A DNA stretch of 64,000 nt from Asterochloris sp. CNOR1. Its lineage: Eukaryota > Chlorophyta > Trebouxiophyceae > Trebouxiales > Trebouxiaceae. Positions 47,501-57,834 of the stretch are shown piece after piece. Location of the stretch: assembly GCA_963969365.1 (NCBI GenBank), contig OZ017748.1:1426001-1490000 (forward strand), given 5' to 3'. The notes below the pieces were generated by a model. The model saw only the letters and a program-made list of their open reading frames with translations. It was not told where the DNA came from and did not search any database. The number at the start of each line of letters is the position of its first letter. The stretch's first letter is position 1. The position numbers and the translations under genes are program-made.

Positions 47501-50500
47501 CTTATGGGCCCTTCTCAGGCGGCAGCGGCGGCATATCTTTGTGCGGGCCTGGCAGCGCCTGCAGTGCCTGGCACTGCGCCAGGCATACCAGGCCTGGTGC
47601 CAGGTGGCGGTCCAGGCTCAGCAGCAGCGCCGGCAGCAGCACCTGGGCCAGCTGGACGCCCAGCTGCAGCAGGGGACGCGTGAGATGGTGGCCGTGCGGC
47701 AGCACAATGCTGCTCTGGTGCAGGACAACGGCGCCCTGCTGCAGCGCCTGCGGGGAGAGCAGGAAAAGCGCGCAGCTGCTGAGGTGCAGCGGATGACTTG
47801 CCTTGTCAGATGAAGCAGAAAATTTGGAGTTGAGAGCAGGACAGGGCACTCAGTGCTTTGCCCTGCTGTGCTCAGGCAGGACCGAGATGTGCCAGCTGAA
47901 GCGCCACAGGAAGCTCAAGGAGCAGGGGAGGCAGTGCATTGCAGCAACAAAGGCCAGCAGTCAAGGAAAACCAATGGTGCCACAGAGGGGTCCCAGCTGT
48001 GCCCCACAAAGTCGTTGGGTGATGCTCTGCAGGAAGGGGCAGCGCGGGGGGAGCATGCCATGCGGGAGCTGCATGAGCTGAAGCGCATCAACCACAGCCT
48101 GCTGAGCGACTGCAAGGGGTTTGCTGGGCAGCTGGCTCAGGTGAGCGGCCGGGCCTGTACATGATGCCAGGATCTGTTTGGGTGGCCTGTAAGCAGGCTG
48201 GCCAGAGGCAGCAGAGGACATGAACTGGTGTGGGAATCAACTGCTGTGGGAAACTCCTTCATACCGCAGATATGCGCAGCAAAGGATCTGGGCACGTTCA
48301 AAGCAGCACACCCTCAATTCTGCTGGGCACGTGCAATGCAGGGTGCCCTGACAGCTGCTTGTGCATGCAATGCAGAGCACTGTCAATGCTGCGGGCCAAA
48401 TTCACTGCAGCACACCCATCACAAGGTGCCCATCTGCAGGCTGAGGACCGGCACTGCCAGGCAGCAGAGGCAGCTCGCCAGCTGCAGTCTGAGGTGGATG
48501 CTCAGCAGCTGGAGATGGCTGCAGCAGCAGCCGCTGCCGAGGGGCGCCTGCGTGAGCTGCACGATTGGGCGCAGGGGCTGCAGCACTGTCTGCATGAGCG
48601 GGAGGGCGCACTAGCTGGCTGCTGGCAGGCCCTGCGGGGCGAGCAGGGCAGGTAGGCAACACAAGAAGCATGCAGTTGGAGGGGCTGTGGGTGGGGGGGG
48701 GCAGCTGTGAGAGGTGCTCACACGAAGTGGCTGGAGACATGCTCATGCTGTGTAGCTGGTCGGGCAGGGCAGGTATTGCTGCAGGCCTAGATGGGACATG
48801 TTATACGGTCCTGTGGGCACTTGAAGGCCAATGCCGAGATGTGCCGGGGGGAGCTGTGGAGCAGTCCAGCACTCACGCACCTTGCTGGGCGAACCTGGCA
48901 TGCCGCAATCTTGGCGAACGTGTTGTTGTATCAAGCAAATGCTGCTGGGCAATGGTGCTCAGCTGACGGCTGCTGACAATGGCATGGGTGTGGTCACTCA
49001 GACCTGTCAGGCAGGCCTTTGCTTGCAGGGTGCCCTAGCATGCCGCTCAGACAGGGGGTGCTGTGAGCTCAGAGCGGCATGTGAGGTGACACAGGCCTGC
49101 CAGACAGGTTCCCCTGCCTTGCAGGTTACCGATCCTGACTGACGATGCCTTGACTGGGGAGCCCAACCACCTCCCTGAAGTCCTGGCAAAGCTGCTGCGG
49201 GCAGCCATTTCTGGACACGAGGAGCTGGGTGCGACCAGGCAGGAGCAGGCCCAGGCTGCAGAGCAAGCCCAGGCTGAGCTGAGCGCTGCAGAGGCACGGC
49301 AGCAGCAGCTGGAGGCAGAACTGGAGGCTGTGCGCCAGCAGGCTCAGGTGGGGCGTCACCATGGGCTGCTCAGCAGGCTCACATGCGTCCTGGGCAATGC
49401 ACGCGCTGGGGAGTGGTTCAGCACAGTTCCGATATAGTGTGGCAGCATGCTCGCATGAGGTTTCCAGCTGAGCTGGGCGCTGCAGAAGCGCGGCATCAGG
49501 AGTCACATGCACGGTGGACAGTGTTGCGCCATGCTCAGGTGGGCTGCCACCAAAGTTCTCGACATAGCAGCAGTTCGATGTCAGCTGAGTAAGATGTGAT
49601 ACAGTAGCCATGTGCAGGTGACCTGACTTAGCACTGCTGTCCTGGCAGCGGGCTCAGGTGTGACCCAAGGGGCTGCTGCCCTCTTTAAGGGCCCCTGCCT
49701 GCTTTTCTAGCACATGGCTCATGGCAGCAGCCCAGTTGGCTTAGCAGCATGCAAATTGCCACAGAGTACCTTGATGAACGGCGCTGTCAGGCGGAGGAGC
49801 CATGCCAGCTCAGCAGCACTGTAGGTGCAGCAGAAGCTCAGGGCGCTGGTTCTGCAGGTGTTATCAAACCTGCCCCACGCAATGCAGGCAGACGGCAAGG
49901 GTCTGCAGCAAGAGGCACAGGCCAAGCGCCAGGCGCTCAGATCTGCAGGCTGTAATCTTGTGCGAGGGTTTCACTGGCGGCAGCATCTGAGCCAGACGGC
50001 TTAGGCTGAGCTGGCCCCTTTACTATTGCCTTCAAGGCATGCAATGCTGCAGGCAGACGCAGTGTGCTTGCAGCAGGTGGCACAGGCCGAGGGCGCCGCG
50101 CGCAGCCTGCAGGCTGCTGAGGCAGAGGAGCTCATCCAGCACCAGAGGCTGACCATTGAGACCCTGCTGAGACGAGTGCGCAGTGTGCACGGCAACCAGG
50201 CGCGCCTGCGGGGGGAGGCCAGTCCCCTGCGCAGCAGTGAGAACGGGTGAGACAGCTGGCTACTTCCTGCGCCGTCAATCGTGGCTGACAGTAGCCAGGG
50301 TGCTGTGCAGCTCAGGGCAGGTGCAGTGCATCTGCGGAAGCTTGATTGAAGCATTACATTCGGCCCAGGCATCAGCAGGCCGTCCTTTGACAAGCAGCAG
50401 GCTCCTGCCTACAGGTACTGGCGGCAGCACGTTCCACAGTCACGGGGCGGCAACAGCCCTGTGAAGCTGCTCCAGCGCAGTCCCCGGAATGAGTGGCAGC

Positions 50501-51366
50501 CCAACCAGCAGCACAGCGCTCAGGCCCAGCAACGCAGCCGGCAGCAGCCCCGTGCTCTACAGACTGCCTTGGAGCCATCCCTGCGCTGCCTGAGCACACC
50601 TAGCGGCTGTGGGGATGACCAGTGCGCTCACACCAGTCTGGGTGCCAGACCTGCTGCTGGGGGCTTGACCGAAGCAGTGCAGCCGTCTGGTAAGCTGCCA
50701 GAGTCTCCTAGCAGCCAACAGAGCATCACCACAGACGGCAGGGCCAGCAATGCAGCTGTTGGTGACCTGTCGACGGCCCACGCAGAGGTCCTGCGGCAAT
50801 CCCAGGCGGCATCTCCAGTTGCTCTGCCCCGGGTGGGGTCCCCTCAGCAGTCACCTGATGGGCAGCAGCAATGCTCTGCCTCCAAAGTGACCCAGGCACA
50901 CAGGCCGCAGCTGGACACCGCTGGCTTTGCTGGCAGCAGCCTTGGTGGAGCCCCAGGGGAGGGCAGCATCCATTTTCTGCGGCAGCAGGGCCCCGTGGTG
51001 GCACGTCCCCGCTACTCAGACACTAGTCCCCATGCACGCGAGGCAGACCAGACTGCTCCAGCTGCACAGGCGCCAGGGCAGAGAGGTGTTGTGGATGTGC
51101 AGCATCGCCGGATCCCTGCAGCCCATGGTCGCAGTGATTCAGAAAAGAACCCACTGTCAGCCTCTGAGGAGGCCCTGTTGCGGCCCCAGATGTGCAGCTC
51201 CATGCACAACGCCCACCTGGTGGCCCTGATGCAGATGTGCAATCAGGGGCGCATCACCGCAAGTGAGGCTCAGCGAGCATTGGCAACGATCATTGGCGGT
51301 GACAACAGGCCACTCAGTCACATATTGACAGATATCTGCCAGCTCAAAACAGTCAGTGTCAAGTGA
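38579..51366 (+). CDS. Giant LRR + Sfi1-like Trp-repeat + coiled-coil protein (basal body/centrosome candidate)
   Basis: About 2,050 aa in ~22 exons: ~38579-38754, 38889-39021, 39519-39715, 40093-40243, ~40449-40530, ~40637-40799, 41200-41334, 41619-41788, 42251-42405, 42775-44064, 44362-44678, 44889-44990, 45502-45554, 45768-45872, 46129-46386, 46553-47042, 47316-47783, 48033-48140, 48440-48651, 49125-49347, 50053-50246, 50415-51366. Phases close from 41200 onward. N-terminal LRRs read VLYLSKNSLRTLHGLQQF, LRVLSAGDNLL, LEALSLEGNPLSRLPNY and the cap VPSLRQLDGKAVTSEER. A Ser/Pro/Gln-rich 430-codon exon follows. Exons at 46.1-47.8 kb carry many W/L repeats separated by basic helices (LLAWQHWL, LAAWHSAA, RVWQVWARQ, LQRWRISAAAVAHWRSL, RAWQRLQCLALRQAYQAW), typical of Sfi1/centrin-binding arrays. 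Coiled coil and a Ser/Gln-rich tail complete it. Resembles VFL1/LRRCC1-type centriolar proteins in layout only; exons at 40.4-40.8 kb and the start are uncertain. Confidence 0.75.
39716..39790 (+). repeat. Ghost copy of LRR exon end
   Basis: Directly after the donor at 39716, the sequence through 39790 repeats 39645-39715 (LEALSLEGNPLSRLPNY coding end) with substitutions; GGAGGGGACCCTATGTCCAG corresponds to GGAGGGCAACCCCCTGTCCAG. Confidence 0.8.
40256..40345 (+). repeat. Two ghost copies of LRR-gene exon 4 end plus donor
   Basis: The exon end TGTGCACAAGCTGGTGGGTG at 40232-40251 is echoed at about 40268-40290 (TATGCACAAGCTGTGGAGTG) and 40319-40339 (GCATGAGCTGGCAGGTGCTTG), forming a short decaying series behind the true donor. 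Confidence 0.6.
42441..42505 (+). repeat. Ghost copy of LRR-gene exon 9 end plus donor
   Basis: GCCCTGCAGCAGATGCTGGC..GAGCCTGGGGTGCCCTCATGA repeats 42351-42408 (GCCCTGCAGCAGGCGCCAGC..GAGCCTGGGACTCCGTCTCATGA), the end of the YTQRMAALQQ exon and its donor region. Confidence 0.8.
43735..43890 (+). repeat. Coding tandem repeat in low-complexity exon of LRR/Sfi1 gene
   Basis: Two ~26-residue units, (H/R)QTAPASPS then a variable block then GSQQGSWP, lie back to back inside the 430-codon exon. A shorter pair, GQPSGQPEADSPEQ and SSGQPEAE, occurs near 42900-42970. Duplication therefore also occurs in coding sequence. Confidence 0.8.
45129..45455 (+). repeat. Intronic repeat pair in LRR/Sfi1 gene
   Basis: CTCTGCAGATGCCACCTGCT at about 45130 recurs near 45420 as CTCTGTGGATGCCACCTGCC. 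Both are inside the intron between the exons ending 44990 and starting 45502. Confidence 0.55.
49464..49550 (+). repeat. Ghost copy of coiled-coil exon end plus donor
   Basis: GCTGAGCTGGGCGCTGCAGA.. and GTTGCGCCATGCTCAGGTGGG mirror 49275-49352, the QAELSAAEARQQQLE..VRQQAQ exon end and donor. A further fragment (GCGGGCTCAGGTGTGACC) is at about 49648. Confidence 0.8.
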
Positions 51367-51738
51367 GTAATCTACTTGGGTGCCAAGCATGTTCCCACAT
51401 GCCAGTGAAAGCTGCAAGGTTCTTATGAATGAGAAGACACAAAACTTGCTTACACGCTCATATCGCTCAAAAGATAATGGGTATGGGTCAAGGGAGACAG
51501 CAACTCAACTTGGGGCTGAACAGAGGCATGTGGTCCGCCTGAATTCACAGCCGTACACAATTGCACGCTGCCAGGATGAATGGGTGGCTGCTCCGATTGC
51601 AGCCCAAGGAAAAATTGTGTAGTCCTCTCACAGGCAGATCATTGCTCGCTGCACAAAGAATGTTGTCATGAACGCGCAGCACACCCAGTGCGCGCAGGGC
51701 CCAAGGCAATGAGCCCCAGGGCTGTTTCAGCTGTGACG
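51367..51738. other. Convergent intergenic region, LRR gene and desaturase
   Basis: About 370 bp between two convergent stop codons; holds both 3' UTRs. On the minus strand TGTAA occurs at about 51446-51450 and could serve as the algal polyadenylation signal of the desaturase. No gene is seen. Confidence 0.45.
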
Positions 51739-54700
51739 TCACTTGAAGGCTAGCTTTTGCTTTTGCTTCTCAGAGGGCAGCTTGATATTGGACGCCAGCC
51801 CCAGCTTCTCCAGAGCGCAGACTGTGAGCCAGGTCATGTCAATCTGCCACCACTCCATACCATGCCGGGCAGAGAATTCAAAAGCGTGGTGATTGTTGTG
51901 CCAGCCCTCGCCGAAAGCTAGGAGGGCCACCCACCAGTTGTTGCGGGACAGGTCACCTGCACAGCAAGGGGGCGCGTGAGTTGCCAACTGGCCCCCACAG
52001 CAAAAAGTGCACATGATGCAATCATGTCAAAGGATGCAGCCTGCTGGCACATCAGCCTCAAGGACCAATGGCACATCTGCCAGCCAGCTTGATGAGCTTG
52101 CACTGTTTGGCTCAGACTCTGTGGAGCATCCATACAAGGGAGGTCAAATGTAACCTAGCAGGTGTGCCAGTGATGGCAAGCAGGCATGGAGGCTGCTGAG
52201 AACCCCTGGAAGGCCCAGTGACTGGGCCTTTACATAGTTCCAGCGAGATCGCACCTGTGTTGTAAGTCTGGTAGCCCCAGACGTGGGAGGCTGAGTTGAC
52301 AAACCAGGTGATGTGGTAGACCCAGGCCACACGCAGCGCCCCGCCCCAGACCATGGCTGGGAACCCGCCGAAGGCATACAGCAGGGCAAACATGCCAACT
52401 ACGTGCCAGGCATAGGTCTTCTCAATGAACTTATAGAATGGCTGGCAGCTCAGGTCAGTGGTGTTGCCGCGGAGGCCCACGCGATCCAGGGTAGCCTGCA
52501 AACAATACACCATCACATGAATGACCACTCTGTGTTGTACTCCTGCATGGAGCCTAGCAATATTCTCACTGCAACACTGGGCATGTCTGCAGGTGTCTAG
52601 ATTGCTTGCAGAATGGGCTTTGTGCTATGTAATCTGGATGGGCCATGACAACTGAGGAGCTCACTGCAGAGGCAGCCAGCGCACCACTATGCACTGTTGA
52701 GGACTGCAGCAGCACACATCGGGCCTGTTGGGCACGCTGCCACCCCGCCCGCATCAACACCCTGTCTGCAGCAGGACACCTACCTCCCCCTGCATAATCC
52801 TCAGTCATTCATTGGCCACAGGGAGCCTCCCAAGCTGAAACGCACGGACAAGGAGCCCCCAGCTCAGTGTCACACATTGAGAACCAAGTCCCATGCTGTG
52901 CTGCAATCCAGAAGGGGTCATCTTGTTTATGCAGCGGCGACTGGACCCAACACCTGCCCACTGCAGAAAAAAAAGCACAATCCCTTCCCATATGAGGACC
53001 CACCTTGTTGTCTAGCAGCCAGCCCATGTGGCTCCACCAGAAACCTTCGTAGGGGGAGTGAGGGTCCAGGGGAGTGTCTGTGTGAAGGTGGTGGTAGCGG
53101 TGGCTTGACACCCACTCCAGAGGGTCCCCCTGCAGACAACAGCTGTGGGTGCTATGGAGACAGCTCACACAGAGGGGCAAGTACAGCCTGAGAGAAATAA
53201 TGGCATTTGATCTTTTATCACGATTGATGGCAGCAATAGCTGTGCACCTGCCACACCTATGCAGTAGAGAAGGGTCTTCATGTCCTCTGAAAGAAGTTGT
53301 CAGCACAAAGCAATGCCCTAGTCAAGCTTGCACGAGCAGCAACAGTGTGCCATGGTCTTACACAACATGAAACCACAAGCAGCGCTCGCCTGCACTGCCA
53401 GTACGCCGCAGTAGGCCAGGGCGTACTCCACCCACTTGGGAGTGGTGAAGCTGCGGTGGGACAGCTGCCTGCAGCAGCAAGAAGGTGATGCCTACGGGAC
53501 TCCGTGACGCTGTGCCACCCCCTGAGATCTGGGCACAATGAGCGCATGCAGGCACGTGTTGCAGGCAGCCTCATTCATATCAGCACAGCGCCCAGGCTTA
53601 ATGCGCTTTTGCTGCAGCGGAGTGCTGATCCAGACTGGCAGCAGAGGCATGCAAGGTCCACTGCCACAAACGCCCCTGGAAGACAGGCCTGGGGACCAAC
53701 CACGCAGCATTCACCACCCAAGTGCTTGACACAGGCCCACCTGTGAATGGGCAGCCTGACGCCCTGGCAGCTGGCCACTGGTCCCTTTCAAAGCAGCCTT
53801 CAAAACGGCTCATTGTTGTCATGCAGCAGTGGCGAGCCAAAGGGTTGCACCTCACCGGTGGAAGGAGAGCGTGATGCCCAGGCACCCTGTCACCAGGTAG
53901 GACCCCATGAACAGCCACACCATGGGCCACGAGAAAGTGAAGGGGGCTGCCAGGCACAGGCCATGGATGACGGTCATGAAGGCAATGTAGGTGATGTCTG
54001 TCTTCTCCCAGCTGCGCTTCCGGAAGAGATTGCGCTTGCCGGTGGCCACCACGTCAGACAGCAGGACCTTCTTGCCGGCTGGCTCCTCCTGCTGCAGCTC
54101 CTTGCTGGGCTTGGGCACCTGTGAGCAGAACGGCAGGCATGAATGAGCGCCTTCATACAAATCTCTGGGGGCCAGCTTCCTCCTGCTGCAGCTCCTCGCT
54201 CGTAAGATGAGCACCTGAGGGCAGGACAGACTGCGCTGCCCCTGCTAGCCCCTCCTGCTGCGGTTCCCTGCCAGGCTTCAGCACCAGTGGGCAGGGCTAT
54301 GAGCTCCTCATGTGCCACAAACCTTCTGTCATCCTGTCACAGTCTCCTTGGTGGTCCTGGGCGCCTGTGGGCCGACCAGCAGCAATAGGTAGACTGCAAC
54401 AGGTAGACCCAGCCAAGATGTCCTCCTGGACCTCCTGGAGCCACCCACTGCTTTGGGGCACACACAGGTGGCCAAATTCCAGGTGGGTTTTTGGCTTGCC
54501 GTGATGGATCTGGTGCCAAAGACATCTTTCCCTGCTGGCTCCTGCTGCTGCAGCACCTGGGACCCCAGGAAGCGGGGAGACATGCTCCAAGTTCTGCACG
54601 GCTTGGCACATGTCCACTCCTTGTGGGACATGCAGGACACTCTGGCCCTTCATGGCTGCGCCTGGTCCTCACAAGCAATGTCAAGGCACACCAGCAAGGC

Positions 54701-55644
54701 GGAATGATACGGGGCGCCGCCTCATGTTGAAACAGCGCCATCCTGCTGCCTCTGACAGCCCCTGCCAGCCTTCCTGGCTTGCCAAGACAAAAGGTACAAG
54801 CTGGGGCAAGCCCCGGGCCTGACTAGGCCAGGAGAGGTGCTCAGCATCGCACACCTATCACCCCCTTCTCACCGGCTTCTTGGCATCGATTGGACGTGCA
54901 AAGAGCTCGTCATACTGCCCATTATAGGACATGTGCTTCAGGCGCTGCACAAGCAGGCGGTCATCTGCCGGGGTCCCTGCCACCGCCGGCTGCTCCAGCA
55001 GTGCTGGCTCTGCTGATGCCGCCGCTGCTCCCGCGGGGCTGCAGGCACCAAGGTGGGGGCTCACATGACCACCACAGGCATGGGGTGGCGGGAAAGAGGC
55101 AGTGCTTTCTGGTGCAGAATGAGAGCTCGGGAAGTGGTAGACCTGACACCTGTAGGGTGCTAACAAGGGAAAGCAGGCCACCAGAGGATGCAGTGATTGA
55201 TGCATGTAATGGAGCCTGTGGGGTGCTGTGAGCCACCCAAATGTTGCTAGTGCATGGCGTTGTAAGCATGCGTGGGGCTGCCCTAGGGGCTGTGCTCCAT
55301 TGCCCCCACAAGGGTTGCGCTCATTGCCCTTGCGCTGATGCATTCAAAAAGGCCAAGGTGGCATGTGCTGCGATCACCTGCCACCCTGAACACCTTGTGG
55401 GGCACCTCTTGAGCTCGTTCAGTACTCAGCATGCTGCAGCTCACCCGACGTGCTGCCCACGCGCCTGAGCTACGCAGCTGGAGTTTCTGCTCCTGCTGGA
55501 TCGAGCAGACCGCCGCAACAATTCCCTGGCCGGCCTGTTCCCACATAACCTGCAGCTTGGCTGCTCTACCGCCCGTGATTCAGCATAAAGGTGACTGCTG
55601 AGCTTCACTTGTTGCAGTGCCCCTGCCATGGAGAGGGGGACCAC
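51739..55644 (-). CDS. Acyl-lipid/acyl-CoA delta-9-type fatty acid desaturase, probably plastid-targeted
   Basis: Membrane di-iron desaturase of the ADS/FAD5/stearoyl-CoA desaturase class. Exons right to left: 55445-55644, 54873-55038, 53856-54118, 53390-53468, 53004-53129, 52255-52495, 51739-51956. They total 1293 nt (430 aa), all in phase. Histidine boxes: [16 protein letters not shown] and GWHNNHH. Hydrophobic pairs: [20 protein letters not shown] and [17 protein letters not shown]; later [20 protein letters not shown]. The N-terminus ([15 protein letters not shown].. with [15 protein letters not shown]) is Ser/Arg-rich and acid-poor like a chloroplast transit peptide, suggesting a FAD5-like palmitoyl-lipid role (inference). 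The intron after AYCGVLAVQ has a GC donor (GCGAGC at 53389). The tail [10 protein letters not shown] is basic. Divergent partner of eIF1A. Confidence 0.93.
54172..54580 (-). repeat. Three ghost copies of desaturase exon 3 start in the preceding intron
   Basis: The true exon start at 54063-54126 encodes [18 protein letters not shown]. Diverged copies lie upstream in the gene's direction at about 54172-54224, 54240-54297 and 54516-54580. Each keeps the GGCTCCTCCTGCTGCAGC-like core; the last still translates as [14 protein letters not shown]. Confidence 0.85.
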
Positions 55645-55927
55645 ACGGAGAGCTGCAGGTCCTCTGTCAAGTCCTCTGGGATCCAGGCCTTTCAGACTGT
55701 TCGAGATATTGCCACGCGCAGGTGTCAGATTGGATTCACAAATATTCGTATCTGCAGAAGCAGGCTGCCCCGGTTGTGCGGATCAAGCATTGGAAGCAGG
55801 GATATCACAGAGCTCCAGGAAGCACTCAGGTTGATCAGCTCAAGCAGCCAGGCGGATTGCTGACCTTCTGGTCATCTGCTGACGACTTGCAGCTCCAGCA
55901 AAGCAGGACCAGCTTGCCACAACCAGC
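55645..55927. promoter_or_regulatory. Shared bidirectional promoter, desaturase / eIF1A
   Basis: About 283 bp between the divergent start codons. The eIF1A 5' leader must lie in its right part. No canonical promoter element is evident. Confidence 0.4.
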
Positions 55928-57659
55928 ATGCCGAAGAACAAGGGGAAGGGAGGAAAAAACAGGAGAAGAGGTGAGTCCCTTGTGTGGCTGCCACCATCTC
56001 ATGACAGCTTCCTCTGTGCATAGTGGACCTCCCTGCCACCCTGCTGCAGGAAAGAATGAGAGCGAGGAGAAGCGTGAGCTGATCTTCAAGGAGGACGGAC
56101 AGGGTGGGTGTCTTGCCGGCTCTTCATACTGGCTTGCAGCTTGGCCTCAAGCTGTCCTGCCGCCTGAGCTCAGCTTCGCTGTGCTGGTGACCTCTCTGTT
56201 GCTGTCTACTGTTGGAAGCTGCCCTGTCTTGTGCTGAAGCTGGACTGTGTGCCTGCCTGCAGAGTATGCACAGGTGCTGCGCATGCTGGGAAATGGCCGC
56301 CTGGAGGCTATGTGCATTGATGGCCAGAAACGGCTCTGTCACATCAGAGGCAAGATGAGGAAGAAGGTCTGGGTGAACACGGTGAGCAGCAGCTATCCTC
56401 TCAGGGCGGCACCAAGCTTATGCAGAAGCTGCACACACCATTTGCCCATGAAGTGCCAAGGAAGCAGCTGCCACAGAGCTGCAGAGAGCCTACAGACCAG
56501 TTTGCTTGCATTGAGCTGCGCAAAAGTTATGCTGTGGTCCAGTGTTTCAAGCATTGATCCTGGGGCTATGAAACCCAGTGCCAAGCCTCTGCCCCAGTTG
56601 AGGATGTGCAGGCCGCCACACCCGCTACACCAAGCTGAGCATGGCTTGCAGCACCTTAGTGACGCATCAGCTGGCTCTGTCCAGCCCCCGTTTGCAAGAG
56701 ATCAGCACTCAGCACCTGCAAAGGCTGTGCTTGTCCACAGGGCTCAGGTAGTGGGTAGCTCAGGCTCGTTGCCTAAGGCAACTCAAGCGCCATCCCTTGA
56801 GCTTGATTTGCCTTGCAGGGCGACATCATCTTGGTGGGGCTGCGGGATTACCAGGACGAGAAGGCAGATGTCATTCTCAAGTGAGCATCCCCCCGTCAGC
56901 ACAGCATTGTGCTCCTTCAGCATTGGCCAGCACTGTTGACGAGTTAAATGCTGAGCTGGCTGCTCAGTCCTCAACAGGTATGACTGCTGTGCATGTCTGG
57001 CCTCTGCATCAGTTCCCCTGTCAACAGGCGGCTCTTCCTGCAAGGCCTGCCTCTCATGTGGCTGCTGCGCATGCAGGCTGTTCTGATAGGCTTCTGATAG
57101 GTGCTTTTACATGCTTGAGGTTTGGATGATAAGTGCCTTCTGCACATGCAGGTATATGGCAGACGAGGCTCGCAATCTCAAGGCTTACGGCGAGCTTCCA
57201 GAAAACAGTGAGTCTGCTTCTGCCAGCTGGCTGCCTGACTGACGCATGTGCCAGAGTTGTGCTGTGCACAGGCGGCTTGTGGCTCTTCTGTTGCTGTATG
57301 GTACATACGTGTGCACCACTGGTGCTGTGCCTTCTGCTGAGCCTTGGTCGTGTGCCTCTGCTGCCTTGCTTGAGCTGCACTTGTGCCCCCTTGCCAGGCT
57401 GCTGCCAACTTATCGTCTTGTGCTGCAGTCCGCGTCAATGAGACAGATACATTCGCTGACGAGGAAGGTCTCAATGATGAGTACTTTGACTTTGAGGATA
57501 TCTCAGGTGGGTCCTGTCGTGAGGGGCCTGGATCATTGCCTGGCCCGGCCTTCCACACTTGGGTCCCCTGACCCTTCAAGCTTGTGATCCATGCTGTCTC
57601 ATGTGGCGCATCCCTGGCTTGTGCTCACACCTTTGTGCCCCTTTGCTGCAGAGATCTGA
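55928..57659 (+). CDS. EIF1A: Eukaryotic translation initiation factor 1A
   Basis: Promotes 43S scanning and start-codon selection on the 40S subunit. Seven coding exons: 55928-55970, 56050-56103, 56263-56381, 56819-56880, 57152-57207, 57429-57506, 57652-57659. They total 420 nt, giving 139 aa (human 144). The start [15 protein letters not shown] is the conserved basic tail. The OB fold reads [64 protein letters not shown], and the helix [17 protein letters not shown] follows. The acidic C-terminus [20 protein letters not shown] is shorter than in animals but ends in the usual EI/DI. The last exon supplies only eight coding bases. Phases close exactly. Confidence 0.96.
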
Positions 57660-57784
57660 TGGGACTCCATACAGACATTTACATGCTCAAGCCAGCCAGA
57701 GCTTACCCATGTACCTTGTCACCTTTGCTGGCCACCAGCAGAGCTTCCCTGAATGTGCACTTCATTACAATCTCCACTTGGCCA

Positions 57785-57812
57785 TGTAATGTCTTTGATC
57801 GACCATGAAATG
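57785..57812 (+). terminator. Candidate polyadenylation signals TGTAA (x2)
   Basis: Two TGTAA pentamers, the common chlorophyte polyadenylation signal, stand ~130-150 bp after the eIF1A stop codon (CATGTAATG and AATGTAACAC). Position fits a 3' UTR end shared with the convergent neighbour. Confidence 0.45.
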
Positions 57813-57834
57813 TAACACACTGCTGTCGAGCCAG

